Assembly (NCBI GenBank): GCA_028283825.1
Contig: JAPWJW010000005.1
Location: 744,001-808,000 of the forward strand
DNA from: Azospirillaceae bacterium
GTDB taxonomy: Bacteria; Pseudomonadota; Alphaproteobacteria; Azospirillales; Azospirillaceae
Direction: 5' to 3'
Length of the DNA: 64,000 bases
In this document: positions 57,026 through 64,000 of the stretch, one piece after another
Layout of the letters: each line of letters opens with the position of its first letter
Position numbering within the stretch: the first letter of the stretch is position 1
Position numbers and translations under genes: made by a program
The notes under the pieces: generated by a model
Told to the model about the DNA's origin: nothing
The model's input: only the letters and a program-made list of their open reading frames with translations
The model's database searches: none

Positions 57026-58180
57026 ATGGCGAAACACATCCTTGCCCCGACACTGCTGGCGGCGGCCCTGTTGCTGGCCCCACCGGCCCTGGCCGCGAAC
57101 GCGGAGCAATTGGCGGCCCATTCCCCCCAGGTGCAGACGGCGATGACCCGCCTGCGCGCGGGCGTCGCGGGGTTGCACGACCCGGCGATCAAGGCGGCGA
57201 CGCGGGACGCGCTGTTCAACCGCGACACCTGCGTGGTCCATCGCGCCAACCTGGATGCCGACGCGCAGCGCGACATCATCGTCCGCCTGATGGCGGAAGG
57301 CCTGGTGGATCCGGCTGACGGCAACCGCTTTCCCGGCGGGCTGGCGGCCGGCCTGTTCCCGGCATTGCCGGGCGAGGGCGGTCCCTGCCCGCACCTACCC
57401 CAGGCGTTCGCCGCCGCCCCCGGCGGCAACCAGGGCAGCCACCATTCCTGGCCGGGCGGCCTGCCCGTCCACACCGCCTTCAATGCGCAAATGGCGAAGG
57501 ACATGGCGGCGGCCTATCGCGCCATCGACGGCGTGGTTCTGGACGGCCAGGACGATCTGATCAATGCCGCCCCGCTGTGGCACGACTGGGCCAAGGCCCT
57601 GGTCTTCGTCTGGAAAGCCGATGGCGGCCTGCCACCGGAACTAAGCATCGGCGGTCATGACAAGGACGGCGATTACCGCACCGGCGCCCACCACATCCTG
57701 GGCCTGGCGGAGGCCATGGCCCGCCACCTGCCGGCCGACCTGGTCATCGTCCAGGCCTGCGCCCACCAGGCGCCGGAGCGCGACAAGCCGCAAGGCCTGG
57801 TCCATTGGCTGCGCGCCGCCGCCGTCATCGCCCGCGTCGATCCGGTGGCGGCGGGATATCTGGCGCCGGGCGGTGACGGCGCCCTGACCCTGTCCGGCCT
57901 GGCCGATGGCGCCGTGCCGCGCTGGTGGTCCGCCTGCCTGATCCATGCCCAGTCCGACCACAACTGGGTCTATGCCGAACCGGCGGTGGAGGATGCGGAC
58001 CGCCTGCTGCGTCCACTGGCACCCCGTTTCGGTTTCGATCCGACCCAGCCTTCCCAATACGCCTGGGGTTTCCGCCATCCGGTGTTGAGCCTGCTTGGCG
58101 CGCAGGGCGTGCAGTCCCTAGCGGCGCAAGGGCGCCTGACCGACACCCTGACCAAGCTGCGCGCCAAAGGCGCCTTCTGA
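57026..58180 (+). CDS. Secreted HD-motif protein of unknown function
   Basis: 384 residues. A clear Sec signal (LAPTLLAAALLLAPPALAAN) sends it to the periplasm. The middle carries an HD-like pattern: SHHSWPGGLPVHTAFNAQMA, then PLWHDWAKALVFVW (HD pair), GAHHILGLAEAMARH and ACAHQAPERD. The H-x-x-x-GGL-x-x-H opening and later HD and H resemble HD-superfamily phosphohydrolases, which are normally cytoplasmic. Metal-dependent phosphoester or nucleotide cleavage is therefore possible but unproven. It lies 1 bp after the transducer receptor and 27 bp before the acid phosphatase, so all three are probably one transcript. I do not recognise a named family. Confidence 0.72.
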   Translation: MAKHILAPTLLAAALLLAPPALAANAEQLAAHSPQVQTAMTRLRAGVAGLHDPAIKAATRDALFNRDTCVVHRANLDADAQRDIIVRLMAEGLVDPADGNRFPGGLAAGLFPALPGEGGPCPHLPQAFAAAPGGNQGSHHSWPGGLPVHTAFNAQMAKDMAAAYRAIDGVVLDGQDDLINAAPLWHDWAKALVFVWKADGGLPPELSIGGHDKDGDYRTGAHHILGLAEAMARHLPADLVIVQACAHQAPERDKPQGLVHWLRAAAVIARVDPVAAGYLAPGGDGALTLSGLADGAVPRWWSACLIHAQSDHNWVYAEPAVEDADRLLRPLAPRFGFDPTQPSQYAWGFRHPVLSLLGAQGVQSLAAQGRLTDTLTKLRAKGAF

Positions 58181-58207
58181 TCAAGTTTAAAGAAAGGCAA
58201 TAATATT

Positions 58208-59446
58208 TTGAAACGCCTTGTTGTTTTCCTGATAACGGCCTTGTCGGCATCCTCGGCGCTGGCCAATCCCAGCCCCACCACCCTGGCCGCCGTCGCCGCC
58301 CCTCAAAGCCCGTCGGGACAGCCCTTGCGGCTGGAGCGGGTGGTGATGTTCGTGCGCCATGGCGTGCGGGCGCCGCTGACGGATGAGTTGGCGCCCGGCC
58401 TGGCCCAAGGGCAATGGCCCGCCTGGCCGGTGGCGCCCAGCCACCTGACACCGCACGGAAGCGAGGCCGCCCGCCTGATGGGCGCCTACCAGCGGTCGTG
58501 GCTGGCGGCCAACGGCCTGCTGCCTGCCGCCGGTTGCTTAGGCGCGCCCCAAGTGGCGATCTGGACCAATTCGGCTGAGCGCACCATCCGCACGGGTGAG
58601 GCCATGGCCCAGGGCCTGGCCCCCGGCTGCGCCCTGCCCGTAGGGCACCAGCCGCAAGGCACGCTGGATCCGTTGTTCGACCCGTTCGAGGCGGGTGCGG
58701 CCACCGTGGATGGCAAGGCAGCGGTGGCCGCCATGGCGCCGGAGATGGACGCGGTGCGTGACGCCGGCCGCGACCTGGCGCCGGCCATCGCCCTGGTGGA
58801 ACGGGGCCTGGGCTGCGACCGGGCGACGCCCGCCTGTCACCTGGCCGACCAGCCCACCACCATCACCGCCAGCGCCGACAACCGGGGCGTGGATCTGCGC
58901 GGCCCCGTGGCGCAGACGGCGGGTGCGGCCCAGATCTTCCTGCTGGAATATCAGGAGGGCATGACCCTGGACCAGGTGGCATGGGGGCGGCTGAATCCTG
59001 AGGAACTGGCCCAAATCTCCCGCCTGCACGGCCTGCAATTCGATGTCTTCACCCGCAACGCCTATATGGCGCCGCGCAAGGCCGTGGCGCTGGCCCCCCG
59101 CCTGGTGCGGGCGTTGACGGAGGCAGGGCAGCCGCCGGTCACCCTGATCGTCGGCCACGATGACAACATCGCCGCCTTGGCCGGCCTGCTGGGCGTGCAT
59201 TTCCAGGTGGAGGGCTACGGCCAGGACGATCCGCCGGTGGGCGGTGGCCTGATGCTTGAGGTATGGCGTGACAATGCCGGCCACCGGCTGGTGCGGGTGG
59301 TTTATCAGGCGCAGACACCGGACCAGGTGCGCAACCTGGCACCGCTGACCCTGGCGGCCCCACCGGCCAGCCAGGTGCTGACGCCGGCGGGCTGTGCCGA
59401 GCTGTGCCCCCTGGAAACGGTGGCGGGCAAGCTGCGCCGATCCTGA
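58208..59446 (+). CDS. Histidine acid phosphatase (phytase-like)
   Basis: 412 residues from the TTG at 58208 (AAAGG about ten bases upstream). A Sec signal (VVFLITALSASSALANPSPT) is followed by the catalytic signature VVMFVRHGVRAPLTDELAPG, where RHGxRxP supplies the nucleophilic His. The downstream partner VGHDDNIAALAGLLG supplies the HD proton donor. Several Cys (for example CLGAPQ, CALPV, CDRATPACH, CAELCPLE) suit periplasmic disulfides. AppA-type enzymes remove phosphate from phytate, glucose-1-phosphate or other esters. The operon with a sensing TonB receptor suggests uptake of a phosphorylated or dephosphorylated product. Confidence 0.93.
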   Translation: MKRLVVFLITALSASSALANPSPTTLAAVAAPQSPSGQPLRLERVVMFVRHGVRAPLTDELAPGLAQGQWPAWPVAPSHLTPHGSEAARLMGAYQRSWLAANGLLPAAGCLGAPQVAIWTNSAERTIRTGEAMAQGLAPGCALPVGHQPQGTLDPLFDPFEAGAATVDGKAAVAAMAPEMDAVRDAGRDLAPAIALVERGLGCDRATPACHLADQPTTITASADNRGVDLRGPVAQTAGAAQIFLLEYQEGMTLDQVAWGRLNPEELAQISRLHGLQFDVFTRNAYMAPRKAVALAPRLVRALTEAGQPPVTLIVGHDDNIAALAGLLGVHFQVEGYGQDDPPVGGGLMLEVWRDNAGHRLVRVVYQAQTPDQVRNLAPLTLAAPPASQVLTPAGCAELCPLETVAGKLRRS

Positions 59447-59469
59447 TTGCCACGAATTTTCGCGTGGCG

Positions 59470-59507
59470 GCAAGTCCGGAGGATGCACCCCATTGTTGCG
59501 GACTTGC
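59470..59507. terminator. Perfect 9-bp inverted repeat after the phosphatase gene
   Basis: GCAAGTCCG (59470-59478) pairs with CGGACTTGC (59499-59507) across 20 bases. A smaller CCACG/CGTGG stem lies just upstream. No T-run follows, so it may be a weak terminator, a transcript-stabilising fold, or a site controlling the next gene (59585). Confidence 0.35.
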
Positions 59508-59584
59508 GCCGAAATCGATGGGGCGGGCGGGCGTTACCCTGAGTGGCCGTACTGAAAGCGGCCATAATAAAAGAGGAACGCCCC

Positions 59585-60898
59585 ATGCCCGCCCCATCGC
59601 CGTTCACGGCCCCCTCCGCCATCCCCTATTATCCCGGCTACAACCTGCACTTCGTCGGCGACGGCGCCTTGCGGCAGTGGGAATTCAATGGCTGGAAAGC
59701 CGAAAGCCTGTCCTGGAAAAAGACCTGCTACATCCACGGCGGCCTGTCCGGCGTGGGCGAGACGATCTATGAGGGGCCGGAGGCGGAGTCCTTCCTGTCC
59801 CGCATCTTCGTCAACAGTTTCAAGACCTTCAAGATCGGTGCCGCCAAGCACGCCATCGCCTGTGACGAAAACGGCCTGATCACCGCCCACGGCGTGCTGC
59901 AACGGTTGGCCAATGACCGTTTCTGCCTGTTCGGCGCCGGTCCGTGGCCGGCCTACCAGCACGGCCTCACCCGCCTGGACGTGCGGCAGGAAAAGCTGAA
60001 CAACTATTTCTTCCAGGTCGCCCGCCCCACCGCCCTGCAAACCCTGGAGGCGGTGACGGGCGAAAGCCTGCGCGATATCGCCTTCCTGCGTTTCCGCCAG
60101 ACCGCCATCAACGGCCATCCGGTGCAGATCATGCGGGTGGGCATGGCCGGCACCCTGGCCTATGAACTGCATGGCCCCCTGGACCAGGGACCGGAGATCT
60201 TCGACGCCGTGGTGCGGGCGGGCGAACCTTTCGGCATCGAGCGCCTGGGCTGGCAGACCTTCCCCGTCAATCATGTGGAGGGTGGCTTCCCCCAGCAGTT
60301 CTGGACCTTCACCTCGGCGATGTACGGGGACCCGGGCTACCAGGCCTATGGCCGCGCCAACCCTTACTCCACGCCGCCCCTGCCCCAGTTCGTGGGCAGC
60401 GTCGATCCGGCCGACCGCCGTGCCCGCTACCGCACCCCGTTCGAGGTCGGCTGGCAGCGCTCCATCCGCCTGGACCATGATTTCATCGGTAGCAGCGCGC
60501 TGGAGCGGGAGATGGCCGCACCTAAGCGCACCATCGCCACGCTGGTGTGGAACGCCGACGACGTCATCGACATCTATGCTTCGTTGTTCCGGCCAGGGCA
60601 GGAGTTCAAGTATTTCGACCTGCCGGCCAGCCCCACCCACCGCCGCACCTACGCCCATGCCGACCACGTCCTGAAGGACGGCCGGCCGGTGGGCGTCTCC
60701 TCCGGCAGCGTCTACAGCTATCATTTCCGCCAGGTCCTCTCCCACGCCACGCTGGACGTGGAAGAGGACCATATCGGTAATGAGGTGACGGTGCTGTGGG
60801 GCGACTTCGGCGGCCGCCTGAAAGAGGTGCGCGCCCGGGTGGAGCGTTTCCCCTACCTGACGGAGGGACGTAACCAGACCGTTAACGTCACGGGATAG
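59585..60898 (+). CDS. LigM/GcvT-like tetrahydrofolate-dependent O-demethylase
   Basis: 437 residues from ATG 59585, with AGAGGA seven bases upstream. It belongs to the aminomethyltransferase fold. The segments YRTPFEVGWQRSIRLDHDFI, GSSALEREM, TLVWNADDVIDIYASLFRPG and the C-terminal VLSHATLDVEEDHIGNEVTV parallel LigM/DesA, which move the methoxy methyl group of vanillate, 3-O-methylgallate or syringate to tetrahydrofolate. RVGMAGTLAYELHGP is the folate-site region. The substrate is not certain; other methyl donors are handled by relatives. It converges with folD, whose product processes the one-carbon unit formed, 2 bp between stops. Confidence 0.85.
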   Translation: MPAPSPFTAPSAIPYYPGYNLHFVGDGALRQWEFNGWKAESLSWKKTCYIHGGLSGVGETIYEGPEAESFLSRIFVNSFKTFKIGAAKHAIACDENGLITAHGVLQRLANDRFCLFGAGPWPAYQHGLTRLDVRQEKLNNYFFQVARPTALQTLEAVTGESLRDIAFLRFRQTAINGHPVQIMRVGMAGTLAYELHGPLDQGPEIFDAVVRAGEPFGIERLGWQTFPVNHVEGGFPQQFWTFTSAMYGDPGYQAYGRANPYSTPPLPQFVGSVDPADRRARYRTPFEVGWQRSIRLDHDFIGSSALEREMAAPKRTIATLVWNADDVIDIYASLFRPGQEFKYFDLPASPTHRRTYAHADHVLKDGRPVGVSSGSVYSYHFRQVLSHATLDVEEDHIGNEVTVLWGDFGGRLKEVRARVERFPYLTEGRNQTVNVTG

Positions 60899-60900
60899 GG

Positions 60901-61791
60901 TTAGAACGCTTCGGCTTCATCCGGGTCGGGCGCGTCCGTCAGCTGGCGGGCCGCCTTGACCGTGTTGGACAGCAGGCAGGCGATGGTCATGGGGCCGACG
61001 CCGCCCGGCACAGGCGTCAGCACGCCGGCATGCTCCATCTCATCCGCCGCCACGTCGCCGACGATGCGGGTCTTGCCCGACGCGTCGGTGATGCGGTTGA
61101 TGCCGACGTCGATGACGACCGCCCCCTCCTTCACCCAACTGCCGCGCACCAGGCCGGGGCTGCCGGCGGCCACCACCACGATGTCGGCGGTCGCCACGAT
61201 GGCCGGCAGGTTGCGCGTCAGGATGTGGGTGACGGTGACCGTGCACTCCCGTTCCAGCAGCAGCAGGGCCACCGGCTTGCCTACGATGTTGGACTTGCCG
61301 ATCACCACCGCCTTCAGGCCGCGGAAATCGTCCACCACCTGGTCCAGCAGCATCATGCAGCCCAGCGGCGTGCAGGGCACCAGCCCGCCGGAGCCGGTGG
61401 ACAGGCGGCCGACGTTCACCGGGTGGAAACCGTCCACGTCCTTGCGCGGGTCGATGGCGTTCAGCACCTTGGCCGGGCGGATCTGCTTGGGCAGCGGCAA
61501 CTGCACCAGGATGCCGTGGACATTGGGATCGCGGTTCAGGCCGCGCACCAGCGCCAGCACCGTTTCCTCCGACGTGTCGGCGTCCAGCCGGTGCTCGATG
61601 GAATGGATGCCGACCTCCTGGCACTTGGCCATCTTGCGGCGGACGTAGACCTCGCTGGCCGGGTCGTTGCCGACCAGCACCACCGCCAGGCCGGGGGTGA
61701 CGCCCCGCTCAAGTCCAAGCGCGGCCACATCCGCCGCCACCGCGCGGCACAGATCGGCCGCCACGACATCACCCCGTAGAATACGCATCAT
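60901..61791 (-). CDS. folD: Bifunctional methylenetetrahydrofolate dehydrogenase/cyclohydrolase
   Basis: 296 residues (tandem ATG at 61791 and 61788). The active-site stretch ASEVYVRRKMAKCQEVGI holds the catalytic Tyr and Lys. VHGILVQLPLPKQI, DPRKDVDGFHPVNVGRL, PCTPLGCMMLL and VIGKSNIVGKPVALLLLERE are all family signatures. VPGGVGPMTIACLLSNTV ends the NADP-binding domain. It interconverts methylene-, methenyl- and formyl-tetrahydrofolate in the cytosol. A strong terminator-like hairpin lies 55 bp upstream on the same strand, leaving little room for a promoter. Confidence 0.97.
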   Translation of the reverse strand: MMRILRGDVVAADLCRAVAADVAALGLERGVTPGLAVVLVGNDPASEVYVRRKMAKCQEVGIHSIEHRLDADTSEETVLALVRGLNRDPNVHGILVQLPLPKQIRPAKVLNAIDPRKDVDGFHPVNVGRLSTGSGGLVPCTPLGCMMLLDQVVDDFRGLKAVVIGKSNIVGKPVALLLLERECTVTVTHILTRNLPAIVATADIVVVAAGSPGLVRGSWVKEGAVVIDVGINRITDASGKTRIVGDVAADEMEHAGVLTPVPGGVGPMTIACLLSNTVKAARQLTDAPDPDEAEAF

Positions 61792-61845
61792 CGGTTCCTG
61801 AACGCCTGAAGACAGGGGCGCACTGTAAGCGCAGCGGCCACCTCA

Positions 61846-61885
61846 AGTAAAAAACCAAACACGCAACAATGCGGTGCGTGTTTGG
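61846..61885 (-). terminator. Intrinsic terminator upstream of folD
   Basis: On the minus strand CCAAACACGCA (61885 down to 61875) pairs perfectly with TGCGTGTTTGG (61865 down to 61855) across a 9-base loop and is followed by TTTTTTACTTG. No minus-strand gene ends just before it, so it either attenuates folD or blocks stray antisense transcription from the 61993 gene region. Confidence 0.75.
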
Positions 61886-61992
61886 GGGATCAGTCGGCGA
61901 ACCGTTCTGTCCGCCAGCCGGTCACGCCGCCCCGCGGCGGACGACGCCCGGCGGTGGTGGACGGGATACTGGCGGCAATCAGGAGAAAGCCC

Positions 61993-62688
61993 ATGCCGCT
62001 GCTGTCGCCGCCCGCGTCCCGCCTGTCCGGCCGCATCGCCTATCGCGACAACGCCGGCAATGAGGTCGGGCGGGAACGCTTCGAACTGCTGTCCCACGCC
62101 GGCGGCCACAGCTTGCGCGCCCTGTGTGAGATGGACGACATCGCCCTGATCCGCGACGTGACGCTGTCCATGGATGGCGCCTGGCGACCGCTGGAGGGGT
62201 TCTGCCGCATCACCCAGGACGGCGCCATCGACGCCGCCACCCACCTGATCATCGGGCCGAACAGCGCCAGCATGAGCGGCCTGGTGCGGCGCGACGACCG
62301 CCTGGCGGTGGTGAACGAGGTGATGACCTGCCCCACCCCGCCCGCCTATCTGGGCCTGCACCCGCTGCAGGGCGACGCGCTGATCACCAATTGCGTGCCG
62401 GACGCCGCACCGGGCGTGTTCGTGCCGGTCAGCACCATCACCAATTCCCACTCCCCGGATGGGGAGCGGAATGTGGGCCTGCACGCCCTGGCCATCGAGG
62501 TGGCGTTCATGGGGGCGGAGACGGTGACCGTGGCCGCCGGAACCTTCCAGGCCCGCCGCTACGCCCTGCGCTGGCACCCCGACTGGCCGCCCGCCGATTT
62601 GTGGGTGCGGGCGGAGGACTGCGTGTTCCTGCTGATGCGCTGGAGCATGATCGACCGCTGGTACGAACTGGCGACCCTGGACCAGTAA
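61993..62688 (+). CDS. Conserved-looking hypothetical protein
   Basis: 231 residues from ATG 61993, with a strong AGGAG seven bases upstream; open sequence to 61882 lacks such a site and overlaps the folD leader hairpin. No signal or membrane segment. The text is beta-rich: LSGRIAYRDNAGNEVGRERF, IRDVTLSMDGAWRPLEGFCR, VGLHALAIEVAFMGAETVTV, AAGTFQARRYALRWHPDW and WVRAEDCVFLLMRWSMIDRW. AGTFQARR recalls DUF3108-like beta-barrels that bind lipophilic ligands, but I do not assign it. It is followed 12 bp later by a VOC protein and probably co-transcribed, divergent from folD. Confidence 0.75.
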   Translation: MPLLSPPASRLSGRIAYRDNAGNEVGRERFELLSHAGGHSLRALCEMDDIALIRDVTLSMDGAWRPLEGFCRITQDGAIDAATHLIIGPNSASMSGLVRRDDRLAVVNEVMTCPTPPAYLGLHPLQGDALITNCVPDAAPGVFVPVSTITNSHSPDGERNVGLHALAIEVAFMGAETVTVAAGTFQARRYALRWHPDWPPADLWVRAEDCVFLLMRWSMIDRWYELATLDQ

Positions 62689-62700
62689 AGGAGCCTTCCG

Positions 62701-63207
62701 ATGGACCTGGCACCCGTCTCATCCCTCATCCGTGCCACGCTGTTCGTGCGTGACCTGGATAGGGCCACCGCCTTCTACCGGGCGCTGGGCCTGAGCGAGA
62801 CCTATTACGAGGGCGTGCTGGACGACCCGTCGGCCAATGCCATCATCGGTTATGATCGGCCGGGGCCGCTTTCCGTGCGCATCATCAAGCGGCCGGGGCC
62901 CAACTTCGGCATGATCGGCCTGTTCAAGATGGACGACGCCCTGGGGGCCGAGGTCGTGCCCATGGCCACCGGCCCCGCCCGCGTGGGCGAGGTGGCGATC
63001 ATCTTCTACGTCCGCTCCATGGCCGACACGCTGGGCGCCTTACGCGCCGCCGGTGCCACCTGGTCACCGGAACCCGCCATCTTCCGCATGGCCCACCGCC
63101 AGCAGGCCGAGGTCTGCCTGCGCGATTGCGACGGCGTGCTGATCAACCTGGTGGAAACCGACCCGGCACAGCAGGAGCGCACCCGGCCTGAATTGGATTA
63201 CGCTTAG
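62701..63207 (+). CDS. VOC-superfamily (glyoxalase/dioxygenase-like) protein
   Basis: 168 residues with AAGGAG eight bases before ATG 62701. Two beta-alpha-beta-beta-beta modules are seen: LIRATLFVRDLDRATAFYRA, LGLSETYYEGVL, VGEVAIIFYVRSMADTLGAL and RQQAEVCLRDCDGVLINLVE. The latter supplies the usual metal-ligand Glu position. Members include glyoxalases, extradiol dioxygenases and antibiotic-binding proteins. Pairing with the unknown gene at 61993 suggests a role in a small-molecule, perhaps aromatic, pathway near the LigM-like gene. Substrate unknown. Confidence 0.9.
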   Translation: MDLAPVSSLIRATLFVRDLDRATAFYRALGLSETYYEGVLDDPSANAIIGYDRPGPLSVRIIKRPGPNFGMIGLFKMDDALGAEVVPMATGPARVGEVAIIFYVRSMADTLGALRAAGATWSPEPAIFRMAHRQQAEVCLRDCDGVLINLVETDPAQQERTRPELDYA

Positions 63208-63327
63208 TCGTATGCCCTCAAGCGCCGGGCGCCAGCATCTGCTGGCTTGGCTTCCTCGATTTCCAGTCCGCCTACGGCTCCCCGGAAATCTGCGGCGGAC
63301 GCGGTCGCGTCCTATAGAAAAGAAGAA

Positions 63328-63357
63328 GGGCGACGCCGGTGGTATCCGGCGCCGCCC
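63328..63357 (-). terminator. Intrinsic terminator for the right-edge hydrolase
   Basis: Arms at 63328-63339 and 63346-63357 (GGGCG.CGCCGG type) pair with a single mismatch across a 6-base loop. On the minus strand a TTCTTCTTTTCT tail follows, as expected for the hydrolase gene ending at 63383. Just left of it (about 63255-63295) overlapping inverted repeats GATTTCC/GGAAATC and GTCCGCC/GGCGGAC form a REP-like fold. Confidence 0.75.
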
Positions 63358-63382
63358 CTGCCCCATTGCGATATCGCAATGA

Positions 63383-64000
63383 TCACTTGGTCGTCAGCGT
63401 GAAGCCGTCCTTCGTGCCCACTTCCTGGTCCAGCGTCCCCTTCACTTGGCTGCCGGTTCCCCATTCCGCCATGAAGGCCAGGGACAGGCGGATAGCGGTC
63501 TTGAGCTGCGCCGCCTGGATGGGACCAGGCTGGGTGGCGTCGCAGATCAAGCCGCCGAAATAATGGTTGGCGCCGTCCAGCACCAGGCCATAACGGTGCC
63601 CGCCGGGGGCGGCGTTGTCGTAGCCGGCCAAATGGCCGTGCCAGCTGTCGGGCGTGCCGCCGGGCATGATATCGATGGTGCCGGTTTCCACCAGCGCCGG
63701 CGTTTCCAACGTGGCGTAGCCCTCGGCCGTGATCAGCCCGGGAATGGGCGGCGGCGGGGAGAAGGCCACGACGCAAGTGGCGGTGGCATCGCGCAGGGAC
63801 CCGGTGACGCCCTCCGGCACGACGGCCTGCGCACCACCCTGCACCAGGGCGGTCAGGCCGCCATAGCTGTGACCGGCGGCGATGTGCGGACCGCCGATAT
63901 GGGCCGACACGGCGCGCATGTCCTCGATCCGCGCCTTCCAGGTGGCGAGGCCGGGATACTTGTCATGCTGCGGATGGTCGGTGGAATCCACGTGCAGCGG
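63383..64000 (-). CDS. Alpha/beta hydrolase, N-terminal part cut by the window edge
   Basis: About 205 residues are visible and the frame continues past base 64000; a GTG at 63991 is inside the chain (PLHVDSTDHP), not a likely start. The nucleophile elbow is PHIAAGHSYGGLTALVQGGA (GHSYG with the Ser). An acid lies near PALVETGTIDIMPGGT, and the catalytic His is likely in LVLDGANHYFGGLI. This layout recalls PET-hydrolase/chlorophyllase-like or platelet-activating-factor-hydrolase-type enzymes. Whether it has a signal peptide cannot be seen. It ends before a terminator at 63328-63357. Confidence 0.78.
   Translation of the reverse strand, partial: PLHVDSTDHPQHDKYPGLATWKARIEDMRAVSAHIGGPHIAAGHSYGGLTALVQGGAQAVVPEGVTGSLRDATATCVVAFSPPPPIPGLITAEGYATLETPALVETGTIDIMPGGTPDSWHGHLAGYDNAAPGGHRYGLVLDGANHYFGGLICDATQPGPIQAAQLKTAIRLSLAFMAEWGTGSQVKGTLDQEVGTKDGFTLTTK

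Overview
The window is about 64 kb of GC-rich DNA that looks like an alphaproteobacterial chromosome. The GC-rich third positions, chemoreceptors, FecR/TonB systems, OhrR/Ohr pair, Wzm/Wzt export pair and a LigM-like demethylase beside folD fit the Azospirillum/Nitrospirillum side of Rhodospirillales. That placement is inference from gene content; no rRNA or tRNA gene was seen. Coding is dense on both strands. I saw no CRISPR array, prophage or complete insertion sequence.

Layout, left part. 0-8.3 kb: end of a dGTPase-like gene, a frameshifted Ldh-family oxidoreductase, a TonB receptor divergent from a NarL-type two-component pair, a small membrane protein and an AT-rich AraC regulator. 8.4-12.9 kb: two chemoreceptors flanking a 0.7 kb stretch with no convincing gene. 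13.1-16.1 kb: a Tat-exported MmgE/PrpD protein coupled to a pentapeptide-repeat protein, then a frameshifted enol-lactonase-like hydrolase.

16.5-29.2 kb is a surface-glycan and secretion locus: two RgpF paralogues, an acetyltransferase, a type I secretion ABC/HlyD/Sel1 operon, a family-4 glycosyltransferase, and a methyltransferase fused to five near-identical 91-residue repeats (frameshifted by 2 bp inside the repeats). 29.2-35.5 kb: the OhrR/Ohr peroxide pair with two clear palindromes, a Gfo/Idh/MocA oxidoreductase, a DUF4870-like membrane protein, and an MHYT hybrid kinase translationally coupled to an HD-GYP response regulator.

35.6-41.9 kb is a minus-strand run: Wzm permease, Wzt ATPase, MotA/ZorA-like channel, MotB/ZorB-like stator, AGE-family epimerase, and probably a degenerate GGDEF/EAL-like protein. 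A proton-motor pair inside a polysaccharide export operon is the best candidate here for an undescribed system. 42.2-47.1 kb: AsmA-like protein, TetR/MFS pair, O-methyltransferase.

47.2-59.4 kb reads as a phosphorus-scavenging block: Tat-exported phospholipase C, TonB receptor, ECF sigma/FecR/STN-TonB receptor, a secreted HD-motif protein and a histidine acid phosphatase (phytase-like). 59.6-63.2 kb: LigM-like O-demethylase convergent with folD, an unknown protein and a VOC protein. The window ends inside an alpha/beta hydrolase. Three genes carry small frameshifts (1 bp, 1 bp, 2 bp), which could be sequencing errors or real lesions.
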